Assembly (NCBI GenBank): GCA_007026445.1
Contig: VDMD01000114.1
Span: 1 to 64,000, forward strand
Reading direction: 5' to 3'
DNA: 64,000 nt
DNA from: Schizophyllum amplum
Lineage: Eukaryota > Basidiomycota > Agaricomycetes > Agaricales > Schizophyllaceae
The stretch's first letter is position 1; every line of letters starts with the position of its first letter. Shown piece after piece: positions 1 through 12,417 of this stretch. The translations under genes and the position numbers were made by a program. Under the pieces are notes generated by a model. That model was not told the DNA's origin. It did no database searches and saw only the letters and a list, made by a program, of their open reading frames with translations.

Positions 1-2260
1 CGAGAGGGTGCGAGGCGAGTGCTTGCGGCAATTTGTGGCGCGAGTCGAAAGCTGATAGCGTCCTCCTATCATGCATCCTACGCTATGCTGCTCCTATCTC
101 GCCCTTGATTGATTCTTGATTCATCCAGCGGCCATCTCGATGACCCTCTTGCGAGCTCGCAACCGCCAAGCACCACACCCGCCGCTTGAATGTGCGCCTT
201 TCCTGCAGGAGCACACGACGCTCCCGAGAGTGCCGTTGGCGAATGCGTCAAGCATGTTTTCGACCTTCGTGTGAATGCCCTCGTGCTAACCGAACCTAGT
301 GCCCTCTCGCGTAGCGCCCAATACTGGTCGAGCTACTCGGGTTATCTGCGGGAGATTCGTGCGTCAATATTCATCGTCGTCTGCCACTTACTGACCATGC
401 ATAGCGCAATTATGCTTCGCGTATCGCCGGTGGCATGATATTGGTGCGCTTCTTTCCTAGCTTCAAAGACTACACTCATCCAAATGACAGACACGGCGAA
501 AGATATATATCGCAACGCGACGCTGCGCGAGCTCGACCTGCTGCATGCTCTGGACGAGCGTGGACTGCAGCCAGGCGGAAGCCCTTGCTATATTCGGTGA
601 TCAGCTTTAGTAAGCCCACTTGAACAGGGGACGGGCGATGGAAACTTACTCATGCCACAGGGCATGCGTAATGCACTCAGTGACCTGGCCACACTTCTCG
701 CAAGATCTCAACGCGTTGGCACATAATCTTCCAGCTATCTTGAAGCAGCAAGCGGAGGAGGCGAGTAGGTTCATACTCGAATCTATCGGTCTGCTAACAA
801 ATATTCATAATAATACACGGCTTTCAGTTTGTCCCTCGAATCACGCAACAGCGACATGGTATGGAACTAATAACTCGGGTCGACCAGGTGAGCTGAGAAC
901 TTTTTGTCTTGATTCGTATGGTCTTTCTAAAGCGCTATTGGCAGATGGATGCAGCGCTCAATGTCGTGTACGATGCGGTATGTTGTCTTGCCATCTCCAA
1001 GTGCTTCTGGCTCAATGAGTATGCAGCATCGGCTTGCACTCGCACGGCTGGCGACTGGTGCGAGCGAGCGTGTCGAGCAAGCTCTGGATGGTGTTGCTTT
1101 GCGCGCCGAGGACCGCAGTCGGGTCTCCATGGAGCTCGCGGTAAGTATTGTCTGGTCCTCTTCACGTCCTCTCATACCTGACGCGCGTGTATCGATTGAT
1201 GTTCAGGATGACGCCTACCGCGCATGGGCCACACTTACCGACGAGCTGGGTACGGCGCACACCGTAAACACCTTGCTCGCTCTCTCAAATTGATGCTGAC
1301 ATTATACCAAATCCATCCAGGTTGTCGTCCGCCTCCATGACACTGCGCGCCTCGCCACCGCCTCCGTTGAAGACGCCCATGCTCATGGCCATGCCCTCCT
1401 CGTGACCCAAGAACACTCTCACCTCGCTGCCGCCAGCTTGACCGGCGCGCTTCACGAGCTAGTCACCACCACTCGCAGCGAACTGACTGTCATCAACGCG
1501 ACTGCACACGAGGTGCGGGAATCATTGGAGCAAGGCGCACCACGCTGGGCGGGGCGACTCCTGGAGGCGTTGTTTGGGGAAAACAACAGTACAGCTTTGT
1601 CCTTTACGCCTCTAAGCAGAGTGTCCTGATTTCGGTTGACCTACCAGCTGCGCTGACGCTTGCTCGATATCTTTTGCACCCGATGGCTCTCGTTGCGATC
1701 TCACTGGTGTTCTCCTGCGGTCGGGTAGCCCTCGGTGCCCTCTTTGTGCGTATTTTGCGGCAATCATTTTGTATGGCTGACTTCGTGTGACAGAGCTCGA
1801 TCTTCGTCATGCGGTTCATGCGCGGACAGCTGTACCGACTGGCTTCTATGGTTCTCTCTACGGCTGATACCGAATCTCAAGCTCATGCCTCTGTGTCAGT
1901 GCTACGTACATCTTTCACACTTCGCCCTGACTTATCACATCCCTGACGAGTAGCAACACGTCGCCTTCATATGCAAGGTCTTATGCAGGCTATACACTCC
2001 CTGATCCTGGCAATACTCCAACGACTACAAACAACTCTACGCCGCGCTCGTCAAGCAATCTTTTCGCTTCCGCTCCGCAAAATGCTCTGAACATGTCTCT
2101 CTCGCAGCCAACTTTCTCATCGCTTTCCGCATGTTCTCTGCCGCTCCTCGATCACTCTCAGCAAGCAACGTATGTTGCGCGACGCCAAGCTTTACCTCGA
2201 ACGACTGGTCTACGTCGCTCGCGTATCCCGGATCGGCTCTGCTTACCTGCTACTTCGTGA
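1..2260 (+). CDS. Tht1/Kar5-type nuclear fusion (karyogamy) protein, 5' truncated by window edge
   Basis: Multi-exon gene entering from the left edge. Spliced reading gives the family landmarks in order: AAISMTL, PPLECAPF, ALSRSAQYWSSYSGYLREI, then QLCFAYRRWHDI joined to DTAKDIYRNATL, followed by helical coiled-coil-like stretches and a C-terminal hydrophobic segment (ARYLLHPMALVAISLVF). This layout, a Cys-containing lumenal N-terminus with a W-x-x-YSG motif, coiled coils and C-terminal membrane segments, is that of Tht1/Kar5, which acts at the nuclear envelope/ER in nuclear fusion after mating. Introns are about 50-65 nt; for example one of 53 nt separates the LEC and YSG exons (CTAAC branch, TAG acceptor). 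After the membrane segment the tail is Ser/Thr/Asn-rich and disordered; TGA is at 2258-2260. The first residues lie outside the window. The family call is from motif recognition and exact exon ends are inferred. Confidence 0.85.
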
Positions 2261-2867
2261 TGGACTGACTTCGTCGCACCGCTCTCTGATCGCTTTCGTC
2301 TACCTGTACTTCGAGCACGCTGTTTGTTATTGTGGAATATGAATTCGCACTAGGGCCTATAATGCAGAAGAAAGACAACGCGTTGTCGCTCAAGCGCTCA
2401 GCGCTCAGCGCTCATGTTGCCTTCCAGGAAGTGCGCTGATCAGGCTGGACTCCCGCCAACTTCGAATGTTCTGTAAATGATGAAAATGAAACTAAATGCC
2501 CGTCAGATGGCTTCCTTACATCTCCGCTACGACTAATCAACGACAGCTACTTATTCTCGCCTGGGCTTTGAGAGTTGCGGGTCGGAATAAAAGTGACTCG
2601 CCATGAGCCAGATAGAGTCGTTGTGAGAAATGTTACGTAAGCCTAGTACGCTCGTGACTTCGATGATGCAACGTGGGAAGCCGAACCGCTGACTCGAGGC
2701 TTAATGTTCGCTCTCGCCATCATCTGAGTAGCTGTTGTTCCCTTGTTCCCTCTGCCCCTCGTCTCCTCACGACCTGTGCCACACAAGCATCTTGCTCCAT
2801 CTTTTGGCCCGTTCACGCTTTGAGCCGCGTCCCTATACACCCTCGTCCTCGTCTACACAGCCGCACC
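2261..2867. other. Intergenic: 3' flank of Tht1 gene and promoter of RBR gene
   Basis: No convincing coding exon is seen. The last 150 bases are C/T-rich and lead into a good start context (CACCATGTC) at 2868. The reading frame stays open upstream to 2673, so a longer N-terminus cannot be excluded. Confidence 0.5.
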
Positions 2868-5800
2868 ATGTCCGTCGCAGCACCGGGGCCAATCGGCCAC
2901 GCGAATCCGTGCCACGAGCATAGGCTAATGCAGGTGATTACCACGCCCCTGCTCAGTCGCTGAACACGGCATATTAAGGCGAACACAGGCTCCGCAGCTG
3001 GTTCGACCTCTGCCACCGAAGCCCCTCTCAGCACCTCGTGTGGCGTCTGAGCCTCAGCAGGTCGTGATATCTGCCTATGGACCGCAACCTGTATGTCCTT
3101 GATTATTTCGACTCGCGACATGAGAATGCCAGCGCTCAAGGCGCAACATTCCTCGTACTCTCATCGACGGCGAAGCCATAAAGCAGTCTCAGACCAATGT
3201 GGAATTTGTGGTTCTCAGCACTCACTCGCTTCACCTTCTTCAAAGAGCTAACTTCTTATGTAGGTCAACGTGTATTTGGGAAAACCTCTCTTCCCCTCTG
3301 ACGCACACGGCCCTCCCAATTTTGCGCACGCCGAGTCGCAAGCTTGGACGTCTGTCGGGGACATATACCCTACTAAGGGTTGCGCTGGGGTCTACGCGCG
3401 CGAAATATGCCGGGATTTCATATTTCGAAGATGCCTCAATGGCAGGCGTTGTCCACGGACTCACTGCTCCAAAGTCAGCGAGCAGTGTCAGCATTTCTTT
3501 CAGGGAAGATGCAAATACGGCGAATATTGCCGCCGCATCCATCCACTGAGTGACGAGCACCCAACACCAGGAGCCGTGGCTGTACGAGATTATTCCAAAC
3601 GTTCAGATACCCTCTTGGGTCGCTAACGCTTCAATTGTAGCCCGAAGCTATATGCCGCCACTTCTTGAATGCTACATGCACATTTGGAGATCATTGTAGT
3701 CGAGTTCATCCACAGAGGACGGGCGCATCCCCAACAAATCAGCAGAAGGTAAGTTACAAAGCCGCCCTTGTTCTGCCTAGCCTTACAATTGATCGCAAGG
3801 AGCGCGAGGAAGGCGAAGTAATTCTCTCGTCTCACCATACTGTGCGTGGCGTGACACATCCCCGCCTTTGATGACATCCTCTAATATTCGATCTCAGTCA
3901 GCGCCAGGACGGGCGAACGCTGCACACAACGACTCGCATCATGACATGAACCATTCGGTCCCATCAGCCGCCACTAGGACGACACTCACGGCACCTGAGC
4001 CTACTGTTCGTTTACCGAAGCCTGCTACGGTCGGAGGGCTTTCTGCAGACACTGCATCTCGCGCAAGTTCTCCGGCTTCCTCCGACGTTTCCGCTACACC
4101 TTCGTATGCACATCTATGGGACGACCAAAGTGAGAACTCGTGGCTCGACACCGGGCAGTCGTCTGATGAGGCCGATTCGGTCAGTACGACCTTGATTATT
4201 AATGACGTATACTTACCCCCTCACAGTTCTTCTCCGCACATTCACAGGCAACGTCGAGTACCTCGTCGCTTGCTTTGGATGTAATACAGCAGCTTTCACC
4301 CCCAACCGCGGCAACAGAAATGGACGCGTCCCAGACGCCCGAAACTGTGCACGAAGGTCGTCGAAAAGGTTGCAACTCGGACTATCACTGTGCGATCATG
4401 GAACCGAATATCGATACCGGTGCTGTGCCGCGTCCTGTCTGCTTCGAGTACGGGTCTGGCAGGACACCATCGACGGAGGTCTGCCGCGACTGGCTTCGTG
4501 GGAGATGTGCGAAGGAAATTGCGTGCAAATACAGGCATGCCGTCGTCGACGAACCTTCAACGCAGGGCACGGTTACGCACTACCGTTCGCCGCACCTCAA
4601 CAATGCATCGGAAAAAGTCGATCCTCCCTTACAGCCGGTAAGCAGATCGTTCGAACGGGGGTTGCGCAGGCTCATGGCGCTACAGCGAACCAATTCTCGG
4701 CGTATCGTGCTGCCTTTCGATCCCAATCCTCGTCTGGACGACCCCGACGTCGAGCTTCCTTCAGCGGGACCGACAGTCGACGATGTGAACACGCCTGTCA
4801 AAGATGTGAGTAGATTTTTTTTCCTTTGAAAATCAAGCCTAAACTCCTATTTTCCCGTAGTCGCGGCAGACCTCGATGCAGGTGCAATCGACGGCGCATA
4901 ACGTCGAGGACTTCATCACAGTCAAGCTTTTGCCTGGCTTCGAAGTGTGTGAAATTGTCACCGGATTCGAGTCCCCTATCATCCTCGTGGACAACCTTCC
5001 CTCCAGTGTCCCTCTTAAGAACTTGTCTCGTCTGCTCAGCACCTATGGCCTGGTCGTTGACATAAACCGCAAAGCCAGGGGTACAATATTCGTCCGCTTC
5101 TCTCGCGCGGCGGACGCCACGGCGGCGAGTGCAGCGCTCGACGGGAAGGACATCTTCGGCACGAAGGCTCATGTCAGGATGCCTATTCACAAAGACGACA
5201 GCAAGAAGCTGACAGTCAACGACTCGACTGTACGCGTGGACTGGGAGCTGCCCTCTCGCGTTATCTACGCCGGCTATGATACCTTGGTGCAGGCGGAAGT
5301 CGCTGTCGCCAGTGCCACGCAGCCCATTCGCGGTTATCAACCGTCTGCAGAGCATCATCACGGCTTGCCCGCTGTAGGTACCCATACGGTGAAGTTCGTC
5401 GGTCTACCGAGGGACGTCACAGCCGACGAGATGCACGCGCTAGGCTCGCCCGTGGAGTACATGTGGGAGAGGCCCAATTACGCGTCGTCGCTGGAGGACG
5501 CAGCGTCTGGGCTGGAACGATACCTGGGCCAGAGCAGTGGACTTGTGAGGTTTGCCCTGCAGCCTCCGCCCTATCGCTTTGGCGTGATCACCGCATGGGC
5601 CACGTATTCCTCCACTGCCGAAGCGAAGGCCGCTTGCGCTGCCTTCCATCGCAGGATGCCTGCGTGCACGGTCACACACGCATATCCGCACGGCAAGTCT
5701 ACAGCGTTCTATACGACGTCGACATGATGGTCTACGACAAGAAGTCCTACCCGCTCTCGAAACTGGGTGTTCTCGCGCGCTCGCGTGGAATGGAAATGGG

Positions 5801-6979
5801 CTTCTACGCGAAGGAGTCCCGCACTGGACGGTACATGCAGGTTCGTATGAAGGCAGACAGCCACCAAGATGTCCTCGACTTGAAGACAGAGTTGGAGCGC
5901 ATCTTGCGTGGTCAAGTCCTTCGGGACTACGACCGCGTCATGTGGCATCCGTTTTTTGTCTTTCCACAGGGGCGTATGTACATTCGGGATCTGGAGAGAC
6001 GCCTCCCATACGTTGGCATAGTGCCCGACGCTACGCGGCACGAGCTGCGCGTGTCTGGACCTCTACTGCAACGTCGAGAGGCGTTCCACAGCACTCAGAG
6101 TCCAAGATCAGGGTTCTGACAAGCCAACAATTCCGAATCATCCCTCTTTCTGGAGACGCCATCGCACTGTATCTCGATCCCGATATCATAGCGGTTCGAG
6201 CGCGCTTTGGAGACGGTGATGTGATGCTGGACATGGAGAAGCGCGCCCTCATCATCCGCGGCGGCGAGACAGCGTACAACGAGACCTTGATGGCTGTTCG
6301 TCGCGCGAAGCAGCGACGACAGGCGCCCGCATCCCACGACCCTCGCGCATGTCCCGTCTGCTTTGCCGAGGCCTCGTCTCCCGTCACTCTGCGATGTGGT
6401 CATTCGTGGTGTCGGGAGTGCATGCGTGGCTTCCTACTCTCGTCCGCGGAGAACAAGCTCTTTCCCTTATCCTGCTTGGGCAACGGCGGCCAATGCACGG
6501 AGCGTATCAATCACCACAACGCGCGCGCTGTCCTCAGCCAGAACGAACACGAGAGGCTCATTCACGCTGCATTCGTCGCATACGTCAATGCCCGCCCAGA
6601 CGAGTTCCTCTACTGCCCGACACCCGACTGCAGGCAAGTCTATCGTAACGCCTCGAAGGGCACCGCTCTGCAGTGTCCAGCATGCCTCATCCGCATATGC
6701 TCTCGTTGTCACTCGGAATACCACGGCGGCCTGCGATGCAGCACGGACGATGGCGCGGCGGAGCTGGAGGACTGGATGAAGACGCACGGGGCAAAGCGCT
6801 GTCCCGGATGCCAGGTGCCCATCGAGCGCGACGAGGGCTGCTACCACGTTACCTGCACCCAGTGCCACACGCATATCTGCTGGCAGTGCATGGAGACCTT
6901 CCCCGGTGGAGATGGCATATACGGCCACATGCAAACAGAACACGGCGGCTGGGGGCTGGGACCCATCGAGGAGTACTAA
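2868..6979 (+). CDS. CCCH zinc-finger / RRM-like / RBR-type E3 ubiquitin ligase
   Basis: Predicted ubiquitin ligase with RNA-binding features. At least four CCCH zinc fingers (C-x7-C-x5-C-x3-H) are readable: near 3408 (CRDFIFRRC...), 3486 (CQHFFQGRC...), 3653 (CRHFLNATC...) and 4480 (CRDWLRGRC...). An RRM-like domain follows (about 4970-5200, IILVDNLP and GTIFVRFS), with a second RRM-like fold around 5390-5660. The C-terminus is a full RING1-IBR-RING2 unit: RING1 CPVCFAEASSP and CGHSWCREC (from 6350), IBR (about 6610-6740), and RING2 CPGCQVPIERDEGCYHVTC (from 6797), where the Cys of GCYHV aligns with the RBR catalytic cysteine. TAA is at 6977-6979. Six or more introns precede 4860. Two frame changes (near 5695 and near 6090) interrupt the region between the RRM and RING1; they could be 41-nt introns or single-base deletions (see findings). 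RBR ligases pass ubiquitin through a RING2 cysteine thioester; substrates here are unknown. Confidence 0.85.
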
Positions 6980-8779
6980 ATGGGACATTGTCTGGATACT
7001 GTATGTGCTCTCCTTCGTATTACTGCACGGTAAAGACTCGTAAGTAAAGAGTCGCGTCTCTTTTTATGTGGGCTATCTATCGCTACGTCCTGTGTCGAAC
7101 TATGTATTACTAATGTACTCTACTGCGCGCCGAATACTACGCGCTTTTTCAGGCTCTAAATTATGCCCTGCGGCTCTGGCTAGAGTCTAGACTCAGGAAA
7201 TTCCAAGAATGCATCACGTGACTCGAGGTTCAGCTTCAGGATTCGCTGTCGGCGGTCGCCCCACCCTGTGTATCGGCTATATAAAATGCGGGAGATGTCG
7301 ACGGTCACTAGGTAGCGTACAGCTCATGTTACAGAGTCCTTGAAATATTTCTTACTGGGGCGAGCCCAGAGCGCGGACTGCAGCGACTTCATAGCTCGCG
7401 AGACATGAAAGACGGCTGCAAAGGTTGCCCGCCTAGCAGTCTCAGCGGGGATCGCTTTGAAGCCCGTGATAAATTTCAATCGAGGCGCCCTTAGTGGGGT
7501 ACACGTCGAAACAGGTCGTTTCTGTGTGGTAGTAACTTGCCAGTCTATTTGTAGTAGTATCGGTGTTCTTAGGCGATGTCGTTTTGCTTCTACCCTGTAA
7601 TGGCTCAACAAACCATTACACGCAGCGCCGTCGTTTCTTACCTGTAGAAACTTCACGGCCCGCGGAACCCGGCGCATGTGCTCGCGGCCTCAGGCAGGTT
7701 ACCGCCATCATTCAGGGACAGAACGGGAACTTGTGAAATTTCTGACTGTGACTTGCCTTTCACCGCGACGCCGTCTTCATGATCTTGAGTCTTGACAGCA
7801 CCGTCTCAGCCAGCCGTCGAGCCATCCACTGAGCCACGAGACCGATGTCGGGGCTGTGACGGAGATATGCCATCCAGGTTCAAGAAGAGCGCCCGACAGA
7901 GCCGAGGACCGACGGCGCGCGAGTCGTTTGCTCAGCAGCAGCGAGGGTGTCGAGGGGTGCACGCTCTGAAGGTGTGTTTTCATAACGCTCAGCCGCAGCT
8001 TGTACTGACCAGGGCTCTAGTGATGAGGCAGTCAAGCTGCTTCAGCTGGAGCTGACTGCTGGAATGCCATTGTCGAGGACGGATGCGTCCTCGGAGGACA
8101 ATCGCTCCCGGTTGCCTTACTTTCAACGTCCTACTGTCACTGCTTATACACATTATTCCAATCAATGACAATGATGATATGACTAGTTTCGAGGATGGAC
8201 AGGCTGAAAGCCACGAAAGCGGCGTTGAAGACGGCGACACCGCTCGCAGCGGCAGCGGCGACGTCCTCTGGCGATGTCGGCATTTCCCGGCGCTCGCTAG
8301 CGGGCCATCAAAGGAGTGCATGTGAGCTCGCGAGTGTGTAGCACCCGCGTTACTACTCAGAATGGTTTGTTGGGCCATTACCTGGTAGTAACAGCGAGAT
8401 TACCCGGTGACGTTTGCCAAAGTTACTACCACGTAGAAACAGTCTGTATCGACGTGTAGCTTAGACTTTTGCTGTGCTTCATCAAGGCCTCAAAGATTGT
8501 GGCAAAATTCAGGAGGAACACTGGGTGGCTTTGTAGCCGCCTGGTTGCCGCCAGGGATCAAGTTACCTGACAAGTGCATGCAGTCAGATACCAATTGATA
8601 GTCCAAGGCAGTATGACTGGCGATCCAGCTGCTCGTAGATATGTGTTCATCGTCGTGGCGTCCAGCGCCCTTCGCTTTAGATGCCGCGGGACTTTTCGCG
8701 GGCCGTCAAGAATGACAAGAACAATTCGCGTCGACATGTCATGATCGCTCGCGTGTCTCTGCCAACCCCGACGTCGGGC
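6980..8779. other. Gene-poor intergenic region with inverted-repeat pair
   Basis: No recognisable protein is encoded on either strand; reading frames are short and without domain features. The only structure seen is an inverted pair of roughly 100-118 bp arms at 7500-7617 and 8360-8459, described separately. Confidence 0.5.
7500..8459. repeat. Diverged inverted-repeat pair, possible decayed TIR element
   Basis: The arm at 7500-7617 matches the reverse complement of 8360-8459. Shared blocks are TACACGTCGA(A/T)ACAG, GTGGTAGTAACTT and GTAATGG(C/T)(T/C)CAACAAACCATT. The internal 740 bp shows no transposase. No clear target-site duplication is visible; CTTAG occurs near both ends but at unequal offsets. 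Confidence 0.6.
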
Positions 8780-9245
8780 AGGACCCCGGATAATGGGCGA
8801 CGAGGTCAGTTCCGCGGACCCCCCTTTTTGGGTGCTTTTTGTCCGACATTTTTGGGCCGGTTTGAGGGCTTTTTGTCCGACTTTTCCTCATACATTTGGT
8901 CTAGACCGGCCTTTTTGTCTATCACGTGACGCGTAAATTCAATATTTCTCTCTCGGGAACTTCCGACGACTTGTTTTTTGCGCTGGGAAAGGTCCCGCGC
9001 GCGTTCAGGCGGCTGCAGGCGACTGCAGGAGGCCAACCGGTACTCCAACTCTCCTATTCGGGCTGAAATCGGGCTTCAAATTGGCGGTAGTCACCCCCAC
9101 ACTCTACTATTTGTCCGACATTTGGGTTCGACGTTGCGAGCAATCTGGCCGTTTTGTCCGACAAAATATCCGACTTGGGGGGTCCGAAATCTCCAATTTT
9201 GTCCGACATTGGGAACTGCCTTCGCCACCTATTATCCGGGGTCCT
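8780..9245. mobile_element. Non-autonomous hAT-like element, family A copy 1 (466 bp)
   Basis: Terminal inverted repeats start AGGACCCCGGATAAT and extend imperfectly about 33 bp. The element is flanked by a perfect 8-bp duplication CGTCGGGC (8772-8779 and 9246-9253), the length made by hAT transposases. It has no coding capacity. Inside are five copies of GTCCGAC in the same orientation, preceded by T-runs, near both ends. It shares ends and internal motifs with the element at 40871-41915. Confidence 0.85.
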
Positions 9246-9964
9246 CGTCGGGCGGCCCCTCGGCGAACCTCAACATCAGCGGAGACGGAACCAGACCATT
9301 ACAAGGGCCAGCAGCAGCTGGACCGTCGCGCAAGGCAGCGATGATAGGAACGTTGGGCGAAGTCTGAACGGTGTCGAGCGGGCTGGTGAGCGCTTGAGCA
9401 CCGAGGCACTTTAAGACGTCCATAGATGGGTCCGGACTTGTCGATGTCAGTAGGTAGGAATCTGCGTCGGAGGTTGCTCCGGTGTTTGCAGCCCAACTCG
9501 AACTACAACCCTTAGCTTCAGTTCTTGTTGTCGTATTCGAGCATGGATCGGACCGCTTGCAGTTATCCCCGATGCAGAAGAATGGTCAGGGGGTGAGAAG
9601 ATCGTCGAGTAGAAGTCAACAGACATGCTCGGGGCCATCGATGCATCGGCGGCTGACGAACTGATCTTCTCTCTCGGGCCTCGGATGTCCAAAAGTGCCT
9701 TAGCGCCATGCGCAGCGGTGAAAGATCATAGACATGATGCGGTTGCAAACCCGAGGCAGCGCGTTGCCTTCTGTTGCCTTCCCCTTCGCTTCTTCATTTT
9801 CAACTTCTAGCACGGCATCCGAATTTGACGCCGCTTTGTACCTCACCCCCTCACCGGACTTGTACTTGCCCCAGCCGCGGCCAGCTTGCTCTTGACTTCT
9901 TTCACGATCACGGTGCCTGTGCCCCGACGTCCCCAACGACCACAGCTGCATCCCGCGCGCGTCC
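9246..9964. other. Intergenic: G alpha promoter region
   Basis: No gene recognised. The 150 bases before 9965 are rich in C and T, as in many fungal promoters. Short open frames here lack features. Confidence 0.45.
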
Positions 9965-11923
9965 ATGCCCGGCGTCAGACGTAACACGAACGCGATATGG
10001 CCCCCGCCTACCGTCCCTCCCGATGAGACGGAGAGCGACCGTCTGGTGCGCATACAGCAGGAGGAGGAGGCGAAGCGCACCAGCGAGGCGATCGACCAGC
10101 AGCTTCGCACCGAGCGCGAAGCGCGTAAGAAGTCCTCCGTGAAGATCCTCCTTCTTGGTGCGTCCCCTACTCCCCACATACAGCCGCTGCTAACATTCGC
10201 TCAGGGCAGGCAGAGTCGGGCAAGTCTACAATGCTCAAGAACTTCCAGCTGCACTTTGCGCCCAATGCGTTCGATGCCGAGGTGCGTTACTTCACATCGT
10301 CGTGTACGCGTGTACGCCTTGCCAACAGCCGTTCGCAGAGTGATGCATGGCGCCCGATCATTCACCTGAACCTCGTCCGGCATGTCAACTTCGCCGTGGG
10401 CATTGTCAGCTCGGACGAATCCCTACGGCCCTCGTCAAGCGGGTCAAAGGAATCAAGTTCAGGGATTGACGATGTACGCCGGCTATGCATGAAGCTGAGC
10501 CCCCTCAAGCGTGTGGAGGAGAGCTGGACGCGGCACATCAGCGGATCCAACGCACACCACGAAGCCCCGCCCACTGAGGACGTCACGCCGAACTCGCTCG
10601 CCCCGCCCAGGGCGCCCGAGGTCTACGTACGCTCCGGGCAGGGCTGGCGCGGCCTCATGCGCTTTCGGCGGCAATCCGAGAGCGCACCGCGTCCACCAGA
10701 GGTAGTCGAGGACGAGCAGAACCGACACATCCTCGCCGCCTGTGCGTCGGATATCGTCGCGTTCTGGGAGCATCCCACTGTTCAGCGTATCATCGACGAG
10801 CGGCGATTAGCCCTCCGGGAGCAGCCCGGATTGTACGTCCCCACATCAATCGCGCCTACAAATGTGCTTACTGAGGACGCCACCGCGTTTCAGCTTTCTC
10901 GACGATGTGGCTCGGATAGCGGCAGCAGGCTACAAGCCGACGCCTGGTGCGTGCCTCGGAATGAGCGTTCCGATGCAGCTCACCTTTGTTTCAGACGACA
11001 TTGTACGCGCACGAGTACACACTGTGGGGCCAGAGGAGCACCACATAGTCCTGGAGACTGGTGCGCAATTTACCAGCTTGCCCCGCTTCCAAATCGTCTA
11101 ACAGAAACCCAGCTTTCGAGAACGGTAAGATTTGGACGATATACGACGTCGGCGGCAGCAGAAGTCAAAGAGGTGCGTGGTGGTTCTTCGGACCAGCAAG
11201 CCCATTGGTTTACATCTTTCAGCTGTCTGGGCGCAGTACTTTGACGATGGTAAGCTTGCAAAGCGCGAAGACGTACACGATCTGACAGTGTCGCAGTGCA
11301 CGTTGTGACCTTCATGGCCCCGATATCCGCTTTCGACCAGTTTCTGGTCGAGGATAGCAGTGTCAATCGCCTGGTAAGCTGCCGATCTGACTGAACGGAC
11401 TATGTTCGCTAACTACCTTACAGGCCGACACCCTCGAACTCTGGCGCCAGCTTTGTAGCAATCGGCTGCTTGAGAATGTCGAGTTCATCTTGTTCCTCAA
11501 TAAACTCGACATCCTAGAGAGCAAGATCAAGGCTGACGTCAAGTTCGTCGACTTCGTGACCTCGTATAGACAGCGGCCGAACGAGGCAAAGCATATCGCC
11601 AAGTGTTCGTAACAGAGGCCCAGGCACGACGCTCTTTACTGATATCTCCGACAGATCTTCTGGAGGTCTTCAAAGGCCTACACGTGCAACACTCGCCGAA
11701 GAAGCGAGTCGTGCACCCGCATCTCATCTGTGCTATCGTGAGTTCTCTGGTTGTTTGATATCTATCGTCAATTCATCGTTCACAGGACACGCGTGCCACC
11801 GCGGCAGTAATAACACAAAGTAAGGCAAACCCCTCTCTCAGTTTCTTCATCGGTCGCTTACTATCCTTTACAGTCCAAGAAGTGATTTTGTTGAAGGCGC
11901 TCAGCTCCACCAACATAATATAA
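9965..11923 (+). CDS. G-protein alpha subunit, non-canonical basidiomycete type
   Basis: Heterotrimeric G-protein alpha subunit. G1 spans an intron and reads LLLG-QAESGKST (canonical GAGESGKS). Switch I keeps DDIVRARVHTVG with the catalytic Arg and Mg-binding Thr. Switch II reads DVGGSRSQR, with Ser where canonical subunits have the catalytic Gln. G4 is FLNKLDIL and G5 is CAID. The helical domain carries a long insertion (about 10460-10830, Pro/Ser/Arg-rich, includes PPRAPEVYVRSGQGW). The N-terminus (MPGVRRNTN) lacks the MG-x3-S myristoylation signal, and the C-terminus (ALSSTNII) lacks the Cys of ADP-ribosylated Gi types. Nine or so short introns; TAA at 11921-11923. Such divergent, expanded G alpha genes are common in mushroom genomes, and coupling to receptors is uncertain. 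Confidence 0.9.
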
Positions 11924-12417
11924 GGCAGACCGCCGTCTGCGTCCTTGCGCCGGTCGCAGGACACAAGGAATATATATCTGCTCTTCAGTCCCAGCCATCG
12001 CATACCGCCTCGCTGCATCCACTGTCCCAAGCTCTCTTGCGCTACGACTGCTGTCCACTTTCCTTCAGCTCGCACCTTCCGTTATATCGTCAGCTAGTCG
12101 ACCCGTATCGCTCTTATTCTTTATTTTACTTTATCATTATTTTCTTGCGCTTCGTTCACGAAGTACATAACTTACCCGGTACCGGTCATACAACGTACTA
12201 CTGCCCTCATCGACAATATCATACTGCCAATTGGAAGGAAGACATGGACTGGGAGGCAGATGTTATGACTTGGCCATAACGCTCAGAGATTGTGAATGTA
12301 CTTGTAGGCTCTTGTAGGCCCGGCCGAGGCCGAATGGGGAAAGCAAGTAGGCTGGCAGCCTGGCTGCTCGTGATCGATCCCCGATCGGGTTCCATTGTAC
12401 TTTCCTCCTGGTTGATC
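11924..12417. other. Intergenic: 3' flank of G alpha, promoter of Trm4/Ncl1
   Basis: No coding exon recognised in these 494 bases. A T-rich stretch at 12115-12150 may belong to the G alpha 3' end. Confidence 0.45.
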
